The translations under genes and the position numbers were made by a program. From an uncultured Opitutaceae bacterium (GTDB lineage: Bacteria > Verrucomicrobiota > Verrucomicrobiia > Opitutales > Opitutaceae): 64,000 nucleotides of DNA. A model generated the notes under the pieces. That model was not told where the DNA came from. It did no database searches and was given only the letters and a program-made list of their open reading frames with translations. Where the stretch lies: positions 6,282-70,281 of the forward strand of contig CALFXL010000039.1 in NCBI GenBank assembly GCA_937958045.1, given 5' to 3'. Of this stretch, positions 9,501 to 17,176 are shown in pieces (position 1 is the stretch's first letter; every line of letters starts with the position of its first letter).

Positions 9501-10176
9501 GTGAACCGGCGAGGGTGTTCTGCTCGCTGGCCACTTGAAGCTTCCAAGTGTCTTCAACGTGCGTGGCGACCAGCGCGAGCGCTTCGGTGTCCGCGTGCCA
9601 TTGACCCTCGACGCGGAAATCCTGGTCGCGCCAGTGAAGTCCCTCGAGCTGCAGCCGTCCATCACGTGCTGACCAGCGCGCGCGATCGACCTTGAGCGAT
9701 TGATCGTTCCAGGCGAGTTCGCCCGCGCCGGCTTCCGCGGCGGGAACCCATTGCTGCAGCGTTGGCAAAACTTCTCGGAGAAGGCGGCGAAGAGCGGGCC
9801 AGCCATCGATCGAGGACGACGTTTCGTTTTTCGCGGAAACTGCTTCACGCAGTCGCACCTGCCACGAATCGACCGCGATGGCGCCCGGTTCATCGAAGGC
9901 GCCGCGCCACAACCAGACGAGCGGCGTGTCTGCCTCCAAGCGGCGCACATCGGCCTCCACGCCCTCGCTGCGCACGCGCACATCGTTCAACGCGAAGCGC
10001 GTATAGCCGATGCGTTGAAAGCTCTGGAAAGAAACGCCGTTGCGTGTGAGCGTGCCGCGCGCCGCGTGGATCCACCACCAAGGCGACAGCAGGACGACGA
10101 CCGCGATCAATGCCCCCAACAGGCAGACGAGGCGAAGCCAGCGGCGTAAACGAGAGCGGGGCGGACGGTCGGGCAT
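6499..10176 (-). CDS. tamB: TamB-like inner-membrane-anchored translocation/assembly protein (DUF490)
   Basis: A 1225-residue AsmA/TamB-family protein. A single membrane anchor lies at about residues 14-32 (LVCLLGALIAVVVLLSPWWW); the remainder is a long, repetitive beta-strand-rich periplasmic region, as expected for a groove-shaped lipid or protein bridge. The C-terminal TamB/DUF490 domain is recognisable in segments such as LSLIAESRTLGYDVRMEVSGTA and TPSLSSEQVLLMVMAGEMP. The ATG at 10176 is chosen because it places the anchor at the N-terminus; an open frame continues upstream to 10359 but adds no family sequence. It is immediately upstream of, and overlaps, tamA. Confidence 0.9.
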   Translation of the reverse strand: MPDRPPRSRLRRWLRLVCLLGALIAVVVLLSPWWWIHAARGTLTRNGVSFQSFQRIGYTRFALNDVRVRSEGVEADVRRLEADTPLVWLWRGAFDEPGAIAVDSWQVRLREAVSAKNETSSSIDGWPALRRLLREVLPTLQQWVPAAEAGAGELAWNDQSLKVDRARWSARDGRLQLEGLHWRDQDFRVEGQWHADTEALALVATHVEDTWKLQVASEQNTLAGSLHLWGGALPLRAVFPEQGWIPREAEISAESLAVPGSLLRVETQYPALATTGRLHWQNNRFTWQLQVSGQTDEARGVPPLSADLAGAGDPAELRIQKLDISLPGAVARLLAPVVIDRSGHILSGASQFSLDADLAQLPLRDGLAGKITGRMNVDPSSDREPRLTASLEASEVRAADVDLPRASFEAELAWPQLTIKESRLEFGDGSLADVRGRWDIAERRLHNGRVAAELHPAALARWLPEGTTFEKFSLSAEAEGAWPVIEHKGQLEVEKLSTELPHPVSLSARWTASGADNGNFELESRTGDSSLKASGKLSPKEAVIEEATLALAGERSLTLTTPATLRWGSGFSVQNVDFSSDGSRLALTASSTSAQIIASGITSTTLRDFVATETPPWQIDSAEARGDWSSGVLVGALTLHAQVQADADQRAIIDALANTSATGVDIERLQISDAHGPVVDARGRLPLQLTPTSDTRWKFIEDGRWAFTATTIPESPFWNTAAATGGFELQSPRLDLRVEGPASNPDASLDLHVAGLKASRFRLPPISDLIARIHISDTGSIQLEQLAFLAAGQAFTASGQTRVSPEQWKSVIENPAHLWSGDAEVSFQIPNIDLSAFATFLPAALAPTGRVSGDLAVRADGEMRGALKITNAATHPITPFGSFREINAEVDFSGRKASLKSLSALASGQPVQASGTVEYPSDAPLKVDVALTGKNLPLARQTGLLMRGDLDLRVSSGADGITTLGGKVVMHDSLFLRDVRSLIPTRGGGPASRPPYFSVTAEPFRDWKLALSVSGSRFLIIRTPLFSGVVSGKIDLSGTLFEPNAIGQVTFDQGMVSFPFVSMRLKSGAVRLTQADPYSPQLSLIAESRTLGYDVRMEVSGTASDPTLVFSSTPSLSSEQVLLMVMAGEMPHSDINYSGTQRAQQLGLYLGKSLLSNFSGDPTAAERLIITSGENVTESGKETFSAEYLLNDRWSLIGEIDEFDDYNMGVKRRLIFKKKPNAEMP
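9216..9224 (+). repeat. TTTGGATAC motif, copy 3
   Basis: Inside tamB, antisense to it. It lies in the 14-mer CAGTTTTTGGATAC that is identical to the copy at 687-700. Confidence 0.6.
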
Positions 10177-10373
10177 GCGGCGAATGAAAGAGTCGGCGGG
10201 TTGAGGGCAATCGTTCGTTAAAGAACGTATCTGCGCGCGGTTGTGTAGTGAAAAATGGATACGTTTCTCGCGGACGTGACGGATGTTCGGCGATTCGCAC
10301 ATCGCGACGAGAACTGGAGGCGACATCTGGTTCTTGCCGCGATGTGTGCGGGCGGGCACGCTGGCCGGTTTTC

Positions 10374-11282
10374 ATGGACTGGATCGTCGCCAGCTTGGTT
10401 TCGGCCTTCTTTCTCGGGTGTTACGACCTGAGCACAAAACACGCCGTGCGCGATAACGCGGTGCTGCCCGTGTTGTTCTTCGCCAACGTATGCAGCGCGA
10501 GCGTGTGGCTGCTGCTCATGATGGTCGCGCGAAACGCACCGGATGCGCTGCCGGAGATCATGCACGTGCAACCGCTGACGTGGACGCAGCACGGCCTGAT
10601 GCTGATCAAATCAGTCATCGTCGCGTCGTCGTGGATGTGCTCGTACTTCGCGGTGAAACACCTGCCGGTTTCGATCGCGTCGCCGATTCGGGCGACGGGA
10701 CCGGTGTGGACATTCATGGGCGCGCTGCTGGTGCTCGGCGAACGTCCGAACGCGATGGAAATCGCAGGCGTGGCCACGACGTTGGTGTCGTTTGTCGGGT
10801 TGTCGTTCGCGGGCCGAAAAGAGGGCATCCATTTTCACAAGGACAAATGGATCGGCTGGCTCGTGGGTGGCACGCTGCTCGGCGCAGTGAGCGGGCTCTA
10901 CGACAAGTTTCTGCTCGGCCGAATTGGTTTCACCGCAGCGACGACGCAGGCGTGGTTTTCGATTTATCTGGCGATCTTGTTTCTACCACTGGCGATCGGT
11001 TGGAAACTGCGCTGGTGGCCGCGCAATGTGTTTCACTGGCGCTGGAGCATCCTGCTCGTGTCGTTCGGACTGCTGATCGCGGACTTCATATATTTCAACG
11101 CGCTGCGCGATCCCGATGCGCTGGTGTCCATCGTATCGAGCTTGCGACGCGGCAGCACACTCGTCGCCTTCGCGGGCGGGCTGTGGCTTTATAAAGAAAC
11201 GAATGGCCGCGCCAAACTTCCCGCGGTGCTGGGTGTGCTCGCCGGTATCGTGCTCACGATGATCGGCGAGTCACACGGATGA
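10374..11282 (+). CDS. EamA/DMT-family transporter
   Basis: A 302-residue hydrophobic protein of the drug/metabolite transporter superfamily with about ten transmembrane helices arranged as two EamA repeats. Helix-rich segments begin MDWIVASLVSAFFLGCYDL and end LGVLAGIVLTMIGE. The first repeat includes SIASPIRATGPVWTFMGALLVLGE, a typical EamA pattern, and the second contains DPDALVSIVSSLRRGSTLVAF. The ATG at 10374 puts helix 1 at the N-terminus; upstream in-frame codons from 10248 encode a charged, non-membrane extension and are rejected. It is divergent from tamB, and its substrate is unknown. Confidence 0.88.
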   Translation: MDWIVASLVSAFFLGCYDLSTKHAVRDNAVLPVLFFANVCSASVWLLLMMVARNAPDALPEIMHVQPLTWTQHGLMLIKSVIVASSWMCSYFAVKHLPVSIASPIRATGPVWTFMGALLVLGERPNAMEIAGVATTLVSFVGLSFAGRKEGIHFHKDKWIGWLVGGTLLGAVSGLYDKFLLGRIGFTAATTQAWFSIYLAILFLPLAIGWKLRWWPRNVFHWRWSILLVSFGLLIADFIYFNALRDPDALVSIVSSLRRGSTLVAFAGGLWLYKETNGRAKLPAVLGVLAGIVLTMIGESHG

Positions 11283-11295
11283 GGCGGTGCGGCGC

Positions 11296-13761
11296 TCAGC
11301 GTTTGGCGGGCGCGGTGAGTTCGACGGTGTGGCGCGGCACGAGTTCGAGCGCGTCGAGCGAAAGTGCGACGCCTTGCGCATCATACGCGGGGTTCACGTC
11401 GGTCGGCAGATGAATGGGCGCGTCTTTCGACAGCGGCAAAATCCAGAGCAGCAATTCATCGTTGGCCGTGAGCGATCCGAGTCGGGCGAGACCGAGATCG
11501 AAAGGTTCGCCGTAATAAAACTGATCCGTCACGACGCGGCCGTTGAGCGTGAAGCGAGCGACGTCGCCCGTGTAGCGTACGCGCAGAAGCGGATTCGGAG
11601 TGGCACCGACATTTTCGGGGAAACGAATACGCCAGACCGCAGCTTGCTCGAAATCTTCGGGCAACGGCGCGGCGGCGACGGGTTTCGGAGCGCGTCCAAG
11701 TGGAATCGTGCGCGCAGGACCGGCGTCGCGGATTTTCTCGGCGACGATGGCGGCAGACGCATTACTCGTCACGGCGGCGGTGAAGCGCTGACCAAGACCG
11801 GCGTCGTTTTTCGCGAGGGGCGCGGACGCAGAAATGTTTTCGACCGCGGGATAAATGCTCACCGAAAGATCCGCGGGCTGCGATGCCGTGAGGCGCACAC
11901 GCTCGCCGTCGATCACGAGCCCGGCGCGGGTTTGGAAGGCGCGGTCGCGGCCAAGCCAGTGACCTTTCCACAAGGCGAGTGAGTCCGCTTCGTTGAGTAG
12001 CACGAGACGGACATGGCCGGACGCCGTGGCGATGGTGGCAAAAGGCGAATTGCTCGGACGCACGCGCGACGCGAGCGAACGACGCGACTCGTTCGTTTGC
12101 GTGAAGAGTGCGCTCTCGATCTTGCCGCCTTCGACAAGAAACTCCGCGGGCACACCCGGAGTTTCGGCGAAGAAGAACGTGCGGCCGCTGTCGTCATCGA
12201 CAAAACACACGAGCTGCGCGGTGGCGTGGATGAGTCGCGCGTCTTGGCCGAGTTCGAGATTAAACGGCCAGACAAAACGTGCGCCGGCGGGAATATCGAC
12301 AGGCTGCGCGGGAAACGTGAGAGCGCCGTCGGCGAGTTTGAGCGCGAACTGTACGCCGCTTTTCGCGGGAAGGTCTTTGAGCCGCTCGTAATTGTTGACG
12401 AATACATAACCCGAACGGCCATCGGAGCGGACCGACCAGCGCAGTGTATCCAAATCGTCCCTACCGGCCGGACGCTGATCGGGAAGCACGGGCGGCATCG
12501 TGGCGAGCGACGCGCCGAAATCGCGGAGGAAAAGATGCAGGCGGCGCAGCAGATGATAGTGCGGACGAATCTGACCAAACTCGCCGAGCGGCGCCTGGAA
12601 GTCGTAGCCCATCGTGGGCATGTCGTTCCAGTTGGTGATGACGGTGGATTGATTTTCCTCGAGCGTGATGCCGGTGTGGCTGACCGGATTGGTGCCGCCG
12701 TGGTACATGTAGTAGCCGGGCAAATTGGAGCCGGAACCGAGTTTCACGAGCGTGGTGGACTCGATGTCGGCCGGATACATGCGAATGCGACGATGGTACG
12801 CGCTCATCATGCCGCCGCCCATTTCGCAGGTGAGATACGGATAACGATGCACATCGGGACCGTCCTTGGCCTCGCGTTTGCCGAGCGCTTCGTTGGCGAT
12901 GTTGGCGTCTTCGCGCAGCAGCGAGAAATGAAAGCCTGCCCAGTAGTTGCCGGGCATGGCGGTGATCTCGCGATCCCAGAAACCCTCGGCGTACACGCCG
13001 TAAAGCGGAAGAATTTCGCCGAAAGGCATCGGCGTGCGCAGACCGGGCCAACCGGTGCGCGTGTAGTAAGGCGCGTCGAGGCCGACCTCGCGCGCGATTT
13101 TTTTCAACGAGAGCAAATGCTCCGCGGGACCGCCGTATTCATTTTCCAACTGCACGGCGACGACCGGACCGCCGTCCTTCCACAACAAGCCGTCGAGTTG
13201 CGCGGCGATCTCGCGATAAAGGATGCGCGCTTTTTCGAGATAGCCGGGATCGTCGGTGCGAACCTTCCACTCGCGATTGAGCGCCCAGTCGGGAATGCCG
13301 CCATTGCGCACTTCGCCGTGACACCACGGACCGCAACGCACGACCGTCGTGAGACCGACCTCGTGGCACGTTTGGATGAAGGCGCGGAGATTGCGACGAC
13401 CCGACCAATCGAAGCGTCCCTCGATTTCTTCGTGATGACTCCAGAAAACATAGGTCGCGAGGATGTCGATGCCGCCGGCTTTGATTTTAAGAAGCTCTTC
13501 GCGCCACTCGGATTCCGGATAACGCGAATAATGAAACTCGCCCATCACCGGAGTCCACGGTTTGCCGTCGCGCAACAAACTCCGCGAATCCAGCGTGAGC
13601 GTGACGCCCTGCGGATTTCGGGCGGTTCCCATGCGGAAGGTTTCCTGCGCGGGCGCCGGAGCTGCGGGAATGGTCGCCGTGAGCGGTTCGGCCGAAAGGA
13701 GCGAAGGCATCGCGGTCGAGACGACGGCGGCACAAAGACAAGGAGCAAGGCGGGAAGTCAT
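11296..13761 (-). CDS. Secreted GH35 beta-galactosidase
   Basis: An 821-residue glycoside hydrolase family 35 enzyme that removes terminal beta-galactose from oligo- or polysaccharides. A signal peptide (about residues 1-24, ending LLSAEP) directs export. The family hallmarks are present: the N-terminal RDGKPWTPVMGEFHYSRYP, the WSHHEEIEGRFDWSGRRNL block, the acid/base region VAVQLENEYGGP near residue 205, and the probable nucleophile region YLTCEMGGGM near 313. A HGGTNP segment follows, then C-terminal beta-rich domains. The ATG at 13761 is chosen because it starts the signal peptide; the longer frame to 13875 does not. It is divergent from ureE. Confidence 0.92.
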   Translation of the reverse strand: MTSRLAPCLCAAVVSTAMPSLLSAEPLTATIPAAPAPAQETFRMGTARNPQGVTLTLDSRSLLRDGKPWTPVMGEFHYSRYPESEWREELLKIKAGGIDILATYVFWSHHEEIEGRFDWSGRRNLRAFIQTCHEVGLTTVVRCGPWCHGEVRNGGIPDWALNREWKVRTDDPGYLEKARILYREIAAQLDGLLWKDGGPVVAVQLENEYGGPAEHLLSLKKIAREVGLDAPYYTRTGWPGLRTPMPFGEILPLYGVYAEGFWDREITAMPGNYWAGFHFSLLREDANIANEALGKREAKDGPDVHRYPYLTCEMGGGMMSAYHRRIRMYPADIESTTLVKLGSGSNLPGYYMYHGGTNPVSHTGITLEENQSTVITNWNDMPTMGYDFQAPLGEFGQIRPHYHLLRRLHLFLRDFGASLATMPPVLPDQRPAGRDDLDTLRWSVRSDGRSGYVFVNNYERLKDLPAKSGVQFALKLADGALTFPAQPVDIPAGARFVWPFNLELGQDARLIHATAQLVCFVDDDSGRTFFFAETPGVPAEFLVEGGKIESALFTQTNESRRSLASRVRPSNSPFATIATASGHVRLVLLNEADSLALWKGHWLGRDRAFQTRAGLVIDGERVRLTASQPADLSVSIYPAVENISASAPLAKNDAGLGQRFTAAVTSNASAAIVAEKIRDAGPARTIPLGRAPKPVAAAPLPEDFEQAAVWRIRFPENVGATPNPLLRVRYTGDVARFTLNGRVVTDQFYYGEPFDLGLARLGSLTANDELLLWILPLSKDAPIHLPTDVNPAYDAQGVALSLDALELVPRHTVELTAPAKR
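12446..12454 (-). repeat. TTTGGATAC motif, copy 4
   Basis: Present as GTATCCAAA on the plus strand; it is sense within the GH35 gene (codons for LDT). Confidence 0.6.
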
Positions 13762-13916
13762 GGCTGCAAAGGGTTGGGGTGAAGACGTCACTTGAGACGC
13801 GTTGGGAGCACGGGGAAACCTGCGAAGAATCACACAGTCAGGCATGGACGCGTGCGCAATCAAGATACCGCGCATTTTGGCTTTATGCGCCGACCGATTC
13901 TCGGGTTAGTGGAAAC

Positions 13917-14399
13917 ATGTTATCGATCATCTCGAGTCCGATCCCGGAGCCAGACACGACGCTGCGCGAAATCGCGCTGCGCGTGGATCGCCTGAAACTG
14001 GCGAAACGCATCTGGCGCGGAACCGCGGAGGACGGCCGCGAATTTGGCTTCGAACTCGGGCGGCCGCTCAGGCACGGCGACACGTTCTGGCAAACAGCGG
14101 ATGCGCGTTATGTGATCCGGCAGGAGGAAGAAGCTGTATTGGAAATCCCACTACAAATGGCGCCGTCGGCCGCGGCGGGCGTGGGCTGGGCGGTCGGCAA
14201 TCTTCACTTGGAACTGATGTCGGAACCGACGCGCCTGCTGACGCCGGACGACAAAGCGGCGCGGCAGTTGTTGGAGCGCATTCAAATCCCGTACCGCGAA
14301 ACGCGTGCGATTTTCCGCCCTGGACGCTTTGCGCGCGGAGAAGTGGCAGGAAACTTGCAGAGTCGCGTGGATGAGCTCGGGCCCAGCCATAAACATTAA
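13917..14399 (+). CDS. ureE: Urease accessory protein UreE (nickel metallochaperone)
   Basis: A 160-residue protein that delivers Ni2+ to the urease activation complex in the cytoplasm. It has the UreE layout: an N-terminal peptide-binding-like domain (RIWRGTAEDGREFGFELGRP, DTFWQTADARYVIRQEEE) and a C-terminal metal-binding domain containing WAVGNLHL and RQLLERI. Its C-terminal tail is short (ending GPSHKH) rather than the long His-rich tail of some homologues. The ATG at 13917 is preceded by a purine-rich GTGGAAAC. It is first in a four-gene accessory cluster and overlaps ureF. Confidence 0.9.
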   Translation: MLSIISSPIPEPDTTLREIALRVDRLKLAKRIWRGTAEDGREFGFELGRPLRHGDTFWQTADARYVIRQEEEAVLEIPLQMAPSAAAGVGWAVGNLHLELMSEPTRLLTPDDKAARQLLERIQIPYRETRAIFRPGRFARGEVAGNLQSRVDELGPSHKH

Positions 14400-15150
14400 A
14401 CCCACTGTCTCCGCCGAGATGGAAGCGCGCGAAGAAAGCACGGTGTCGGACGTCGCCTGGCTGGCGGGAATGCTCCAGCTGGGAGATACATTTTATCCGA
14501 CCGGCGCTTACGCGCATTCGTACGGGCTGGAAGGCATGGTGGAAGCAGGCGCGGTATGTAATCGCGACGACCTGCGGACCTTCCTGTCGGGATCGGCGCT
14601 GCCGACATTGCGCCAGATGGAATTGCCGCTCGTGGTGCACGCGTGGCGGGCGTTGGGAGGCGCGGAAAATGCGCAGCCCGATTGGGGCGCGGTCGGCGAT
14701 TTGTGCGTGCTGGCGTCGGCGCTGAAGACCGCGAAAGAAGCGCGATTCGCGGCGGAAAACATCGGACGTCAACGCGTGGAGCTCGCCGCGAAATTGCGCG
14801 GACACCCGCTTGCGGTGGAGTTTGTGCGACGCGCGGAAGCGGAGGGCTGGCCTTATTCGCCCTCGATCGCGGCGGCGCTGGAAACGCAGGTGCTCGGGGC
14901 GCCGTTGGACGCGGCGCTGGCGTCGGTTTTTTATGCAAACATCGCCGGACTTCTCGCGGCGGCGATGAAACTGCTGAGGTTGGGGCAAAACGGTTGTCAG
15001 ACGTTGCTCACCGAAATGATGACGCGCGTGAACGAAATCGTGCGCGAAGCGAAGCGAGTGCCGCGCGAAGAAATCGGTTGGTTTAATCCCTGGCTCGACA
15101 TCGCCGCAGCCAGACACGAACGCGCGGCCGCGCGGTTGTTTATTTCATGA
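14371..15150 (+). CDS. ureF: Urease accessory protein UreF
   Basis: A roughly 259-residue all-helical protein that, with UreD and UreG, forms the GTP-dependent complex loading nickel into urease. The diagnostic N-terminal block reads LLQLGDTFYPTGAYAHSYGLE-like (here LQLGDTFYPTGAYAHSYGLE), and the C-terminal part ends with EEIGWFNPWLDIAAARHE. Start choice is uncertain: ATG codons at 14371 and 14419 are both plausible. The former overlaps ureE by 29 bases, while the latter begins just ahead of the conserved region. About 110 bases separate it from ureG, an unusual gap occupied by a degenerate inverted repeat. Confidence 0.88.
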   Translation: MSSGPAINIKPTVSAEMEAREESTVSDVAWLAGMLQLGDTFYPTGAYAHSYGLEGMVEAGAVCNRDDLRTFLSGSALPTLRQMELPLVVHAWRALGGAENAQPDWGAVGDLCVLASALKTAKEARFAAENIGRQRVELAAKLRGHPLAVEFVRRAEAEGWPYSPSIAAALETQVLGAPLDAALASVFYANIAGLLAAAMKLLRLGQNGCQTLLTEMMTRVNEIVREAKRVPREEIGWFNPWLDIAAARHERAAARLFIS

Positions 15151-15170
15151 GCGAATGAAATCTATTTTTG

Positions 15171-15253
15171 GACCACAGCGACACAGCGAGTTCGGCGGTG
15201 AAGATGAGATCTCTCTGTTTTTGGGCTGTGACTTCTGCGCCTCTGTAGTTCTT
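15171..15253. repeat. Degenerate inverted-repeat element between ureF and ureG
   Basis: The left arm ACCACAGCGACACAGCGAG (about 15172-15190) and the right arm (about 15225-15252, reverse complement ACTACAGAGGCGCAGAAG) are imperfect inverted copies. The wording resembles the ACCACAGAGACACAGAG-type intergenic elements I recall from genomes of this and other phyla. It ends 8 bases before the ureG start, so it could fold in the leader of ureG mRNA. Confidence 0.5.
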
Positions 15254-15261
15254 CTAAATTT

Positions 15262-15909
15262 ATGACGCGTCCTCCTCGAATCGGTGTGGGTGGCCCCGTG
15301 GGCTCCGGGAAAACCATGCTTTGCCTCAAACTCTGCGAGCAACTCCGCGAACGCTACAGCATGGCGGTCGTCACCAACGACATCTACACATCGGAGGACG
15401 CGCGCTATCTGAAGGAAGCAGGTGCGCTGGCGCCCGAGCGCATCGTGGGTGTGGAGACGGGCGGATGTCCGCACACCGCGATTCGCGACGATACCACGAT
15501 GAACGAACAAGCGGTGCAGAGTTTGGAGAAAACGTTTCCCGATTTGCAGTTGGTTTTGGTCGAAAGCGGCGGCGACAATCTCACGGCGACGTTTTCGCCG
15601 GAGTTGGTCGATGCGTTCATCTATGTGCTCGATGTCGCCGAGGGTGAAAAAATGCCGCGCAAAGGCGGGCCCGCGATCAAGTACAGCGACCTTTTGCTGA
15701 TCAATAAAATCGATCTCGCTCCGTATGTGGGCGCGGATCTCAGCGTGATGGAGCGCGACGCAAAAGCGCAGCGCGGATCGCGTCCGTTTATTTTCTGCGA
15801 CCTGAAGAGCGGAAAAAATCTCGAAGCGATCATCGCGTGGATCGATCGCGAAGTGATGTTTGGAGCGAAAGGAAACGCACCGACGACAGCGGTATGGCGT
15901 GACGCATGA
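15262..15909 (+). CDS. ureG: Urease accessory GTPase UreG
   Basis: A 215-residue SIMIBI-class GTPase that drives nickel insertion into urease. The P-loop GPVGSGKT is at about residues 11-18. VVTNDIYTSEDARYL follows, then the metal-binding Cys-Pro-His motif in ETGGCPHTAIRDD near residue 72, VESGGDNL (switch region) and the guanine-specificity motif NKIDL. The length matches the family. The stop overlaps the start of ureD as ATGA, so the two are translationally coupled. Confidence 0.97.
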   Translation: MTRPPRIGVGGPVGSGKTMLCLKLCEQLRERYSMAVVTNDIYTSEDARYLKEAGALAPERIVGVETGGCPHTAIRDDTTMNEQAVQSLEKTFPDLQLVLVESGGDNLTATFSPELVDAFIYVLDVAEGEKMPRKGGPAIKYSDLLLINKIDLAPYVGADLSVMERDAKAQRGSRPFIFCDLKSGKNLEAIIAWIDREVMFGAKGNAPTTAVWRDA

Positions 15910-16790
15910 GCGAGTTTGCCGGACATCTGCGACTGCGCGCGGAAACGCATGAAGACGGAAAAACGGTGATCGTGCGCCAATCGTTTCGCGCGCCGTTTCA
16001 TGTCGGAAAATCGTATTGGGACGAAGACGGTCAAACGCTGCGCGTGCAGGTGGTGAATCCGACCGCGGGGATTCTCGAAGGCGATCGTTTGGAGACCGAC
16101 GTGAGCGTGGGCACGAACGCGGCCTTGCTCGTGACGACACCGAGCGCGAGTCGTGTTTTCCACATGCGCGCCGGCGAAGCGGTGGCATCGCAGCGCTTCG
16201 CGGTGGAGCGTGGCGGTTGGTTGGAATTTTTGCCCGAACCTTTGGTGCCGCATCAGGCGTCGCGCTACCGCCAGGTGACGGAGATCGAGGTGGCCGAAGG
16301 CGGCGAACTCGCGTTTGCGGATTTGCTGATGCCGGGACGACTCGCGCGCGGTGAAGCGTGGGCGTGGTCGCGCTTAAAGCTCGAGCTCAGCGTGCGCGTC
16401 GGCGGCGAACTGATCTTGCGCGAACGACTCGATCAAAGCGGCGAAGAGCTGAGCACCTTGGCGGCGCTCGCTCGCGTGGGCGGCGAGCGGAAAGGTGAAG
16501 AGGGAAGGGCGAACGGTGAAAACGAGACGACGGGCAATGCGTGTTGTTTTGGCAATATCGTGCTCGTGTCGCGTGCGCTCACGGACGATGGCGCCTGGCG
16601 CGAGAAGATCGAGGCATTGCATGGACCACGCGCCTGGATTGGCGTGAGCGCGTTGCGCGGGAATCGCGGCGGCTGGAGTCTTAAGATAATCGCCGGCGAC
16701 GGCGCGGAGTTGCGACGCGTGATGACGGCAGCGCGTGAAATTTTGGCCGAGAAGTTACCCCGTATGCAGACATCGCTGCGACGCGTGTAA
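15906..16790 (+). CDS. ureD: Urease accessory protein UreD/UreH
   Basis: A 294-residue scaffold protein of the urease activation complex. Family features are NPTAGILEGDRLETDVSVG, LLVTTPSASRVFHM and the LPEPLVPHQASRYRQ segment, followed by a helical C-terminal half. A low-complexity Gly/Glu/Asn insertion (about residues 192-208) interrupts the middle of the protein. It is last in the ureE-F-G-D cluster and coupled to ureG by a 4-base overlap. No ureA, ureB or ureC gene occurs in the window, so the apo-urease substrate must be encoded elsewhere. Confidence 0.92.
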   Translation: MSEFAGHLRLRAETHEDGKTVIVRQSFRAPFHVGKSYWDEDGQTLRVQVVNPTAGILEGDRLETDVSVGTNAALLVTTPSASRVFHMRAGEAVASQRFAVERGGWLEFLPEPLVPHQASRYRQVTEIEVAEGGELAFADLLMPGRLARGEAWAWSRLKLELSVRVGGELILRERLDQSGEELSTLAALARVGGERKGEEGRANGENETTGNACCFGNIVLVSRALTDDGAWREKIEALHGPRAWIGVSALRGNRGGWSLKIIAGDGAELRRVMTAAREILAEKLPRMQTSLRRV

Positions 16791-16798
16791 TTTCAAAG

Positions 16799-16831
16799 CC
16801 GCGAATGGACGCCAAGGAACGCGAATGGCGC
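16799..16831. repeat. Short GCGAATGG direct repeat after ureD
   Basis: CGCGAATGG occurs twice within about 30 bases (near 16800 and 16820), separated by ACGCCAAGGAA. It looks like a remnant of the GCGAATGGACGCGAAT-type intergenic repeats often met in verrucomicrobial and planctomycete genomes; that comparison is from memory. Confidence 0.35.
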
Positions 16832-16849
16832 CGTCGAAGTATTTTCGCG

Positions 16850-17044
16850 TTAACGCGAGCGACGCGCGAGGCGCCAGGCGACGGCCGCTGCGCAGAGGCC
16901 GCCGAGCAGGAGAACGAGCGGATTGTCCCAAAGTCCGTGTCCGTGGAAGTCCCAGATCAATTCGTGTCCATCGTGACCAGGATGCGCGACGGCGAGCGCA
17001 GGCAGAGCGAGAAAAAACGCGGAGAGGAAACGGGCGGTTTTCAT
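16850..17044 (-). CDS. Small His-rich exported membrane protein (64 aa)
   Basis: A probable signal peptide (MKTARFLSAFFLALPALAVA) precedes HPGHDGHELIWDFHGHGLWD, which has five histidines in 20 residues, then one transmembrane helix (about 43-58) and a basic tail ARRSR. The organisation (export signal, His/Asp-rich periplasmic stretch, helix) suggests metal binding outside the cytoplasm. The HPGHDGHE stretch recalls the N-terminal metal motif of HupE/UreJ nickel transporters, although this protein is far too short to be one. Being convergent with, and 60 bases from, the urease accessory cluster strengthens a nickel connection, but function is inferred only. Confidence 0.6.
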   Translation of the reverse strand: MKTARFLSAFFLALPALAVAHPGHDGHELIWDFHGHGLWDNPLVLLLGGLCAAAVAWRLARRSR

Positions 17045-17176
17045 GAGGACTAAATGGCGTCGATTTAGCAGGAGGCGGGCCAGGAGATCGGGCGGAGTTC
17101 TTTTTTCGAACTTCCGTCTGCACCAGAGTCAAACTAGCGATCAGAGTTAGAAGCGACGCATAAATGCCTCAGATGA

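Noticed and set aside
10176..10374. Upstream extensions of tamB (to 10359) and of the EamA gene (from 10248)
   Set aside because: The two extensions would overlap each other antisense and add no family sequence; internal ATGs place the membrane helices at the N-termini.
12013..13782. Long open frame on the + strand opposite the GH35 gene
   Set aside because: Arg/His-rich composition with no recognisable domain; GC-rich codon usage leaves antisense frames open. The minus-strand GH35 has clear motifs and a signal peptide.
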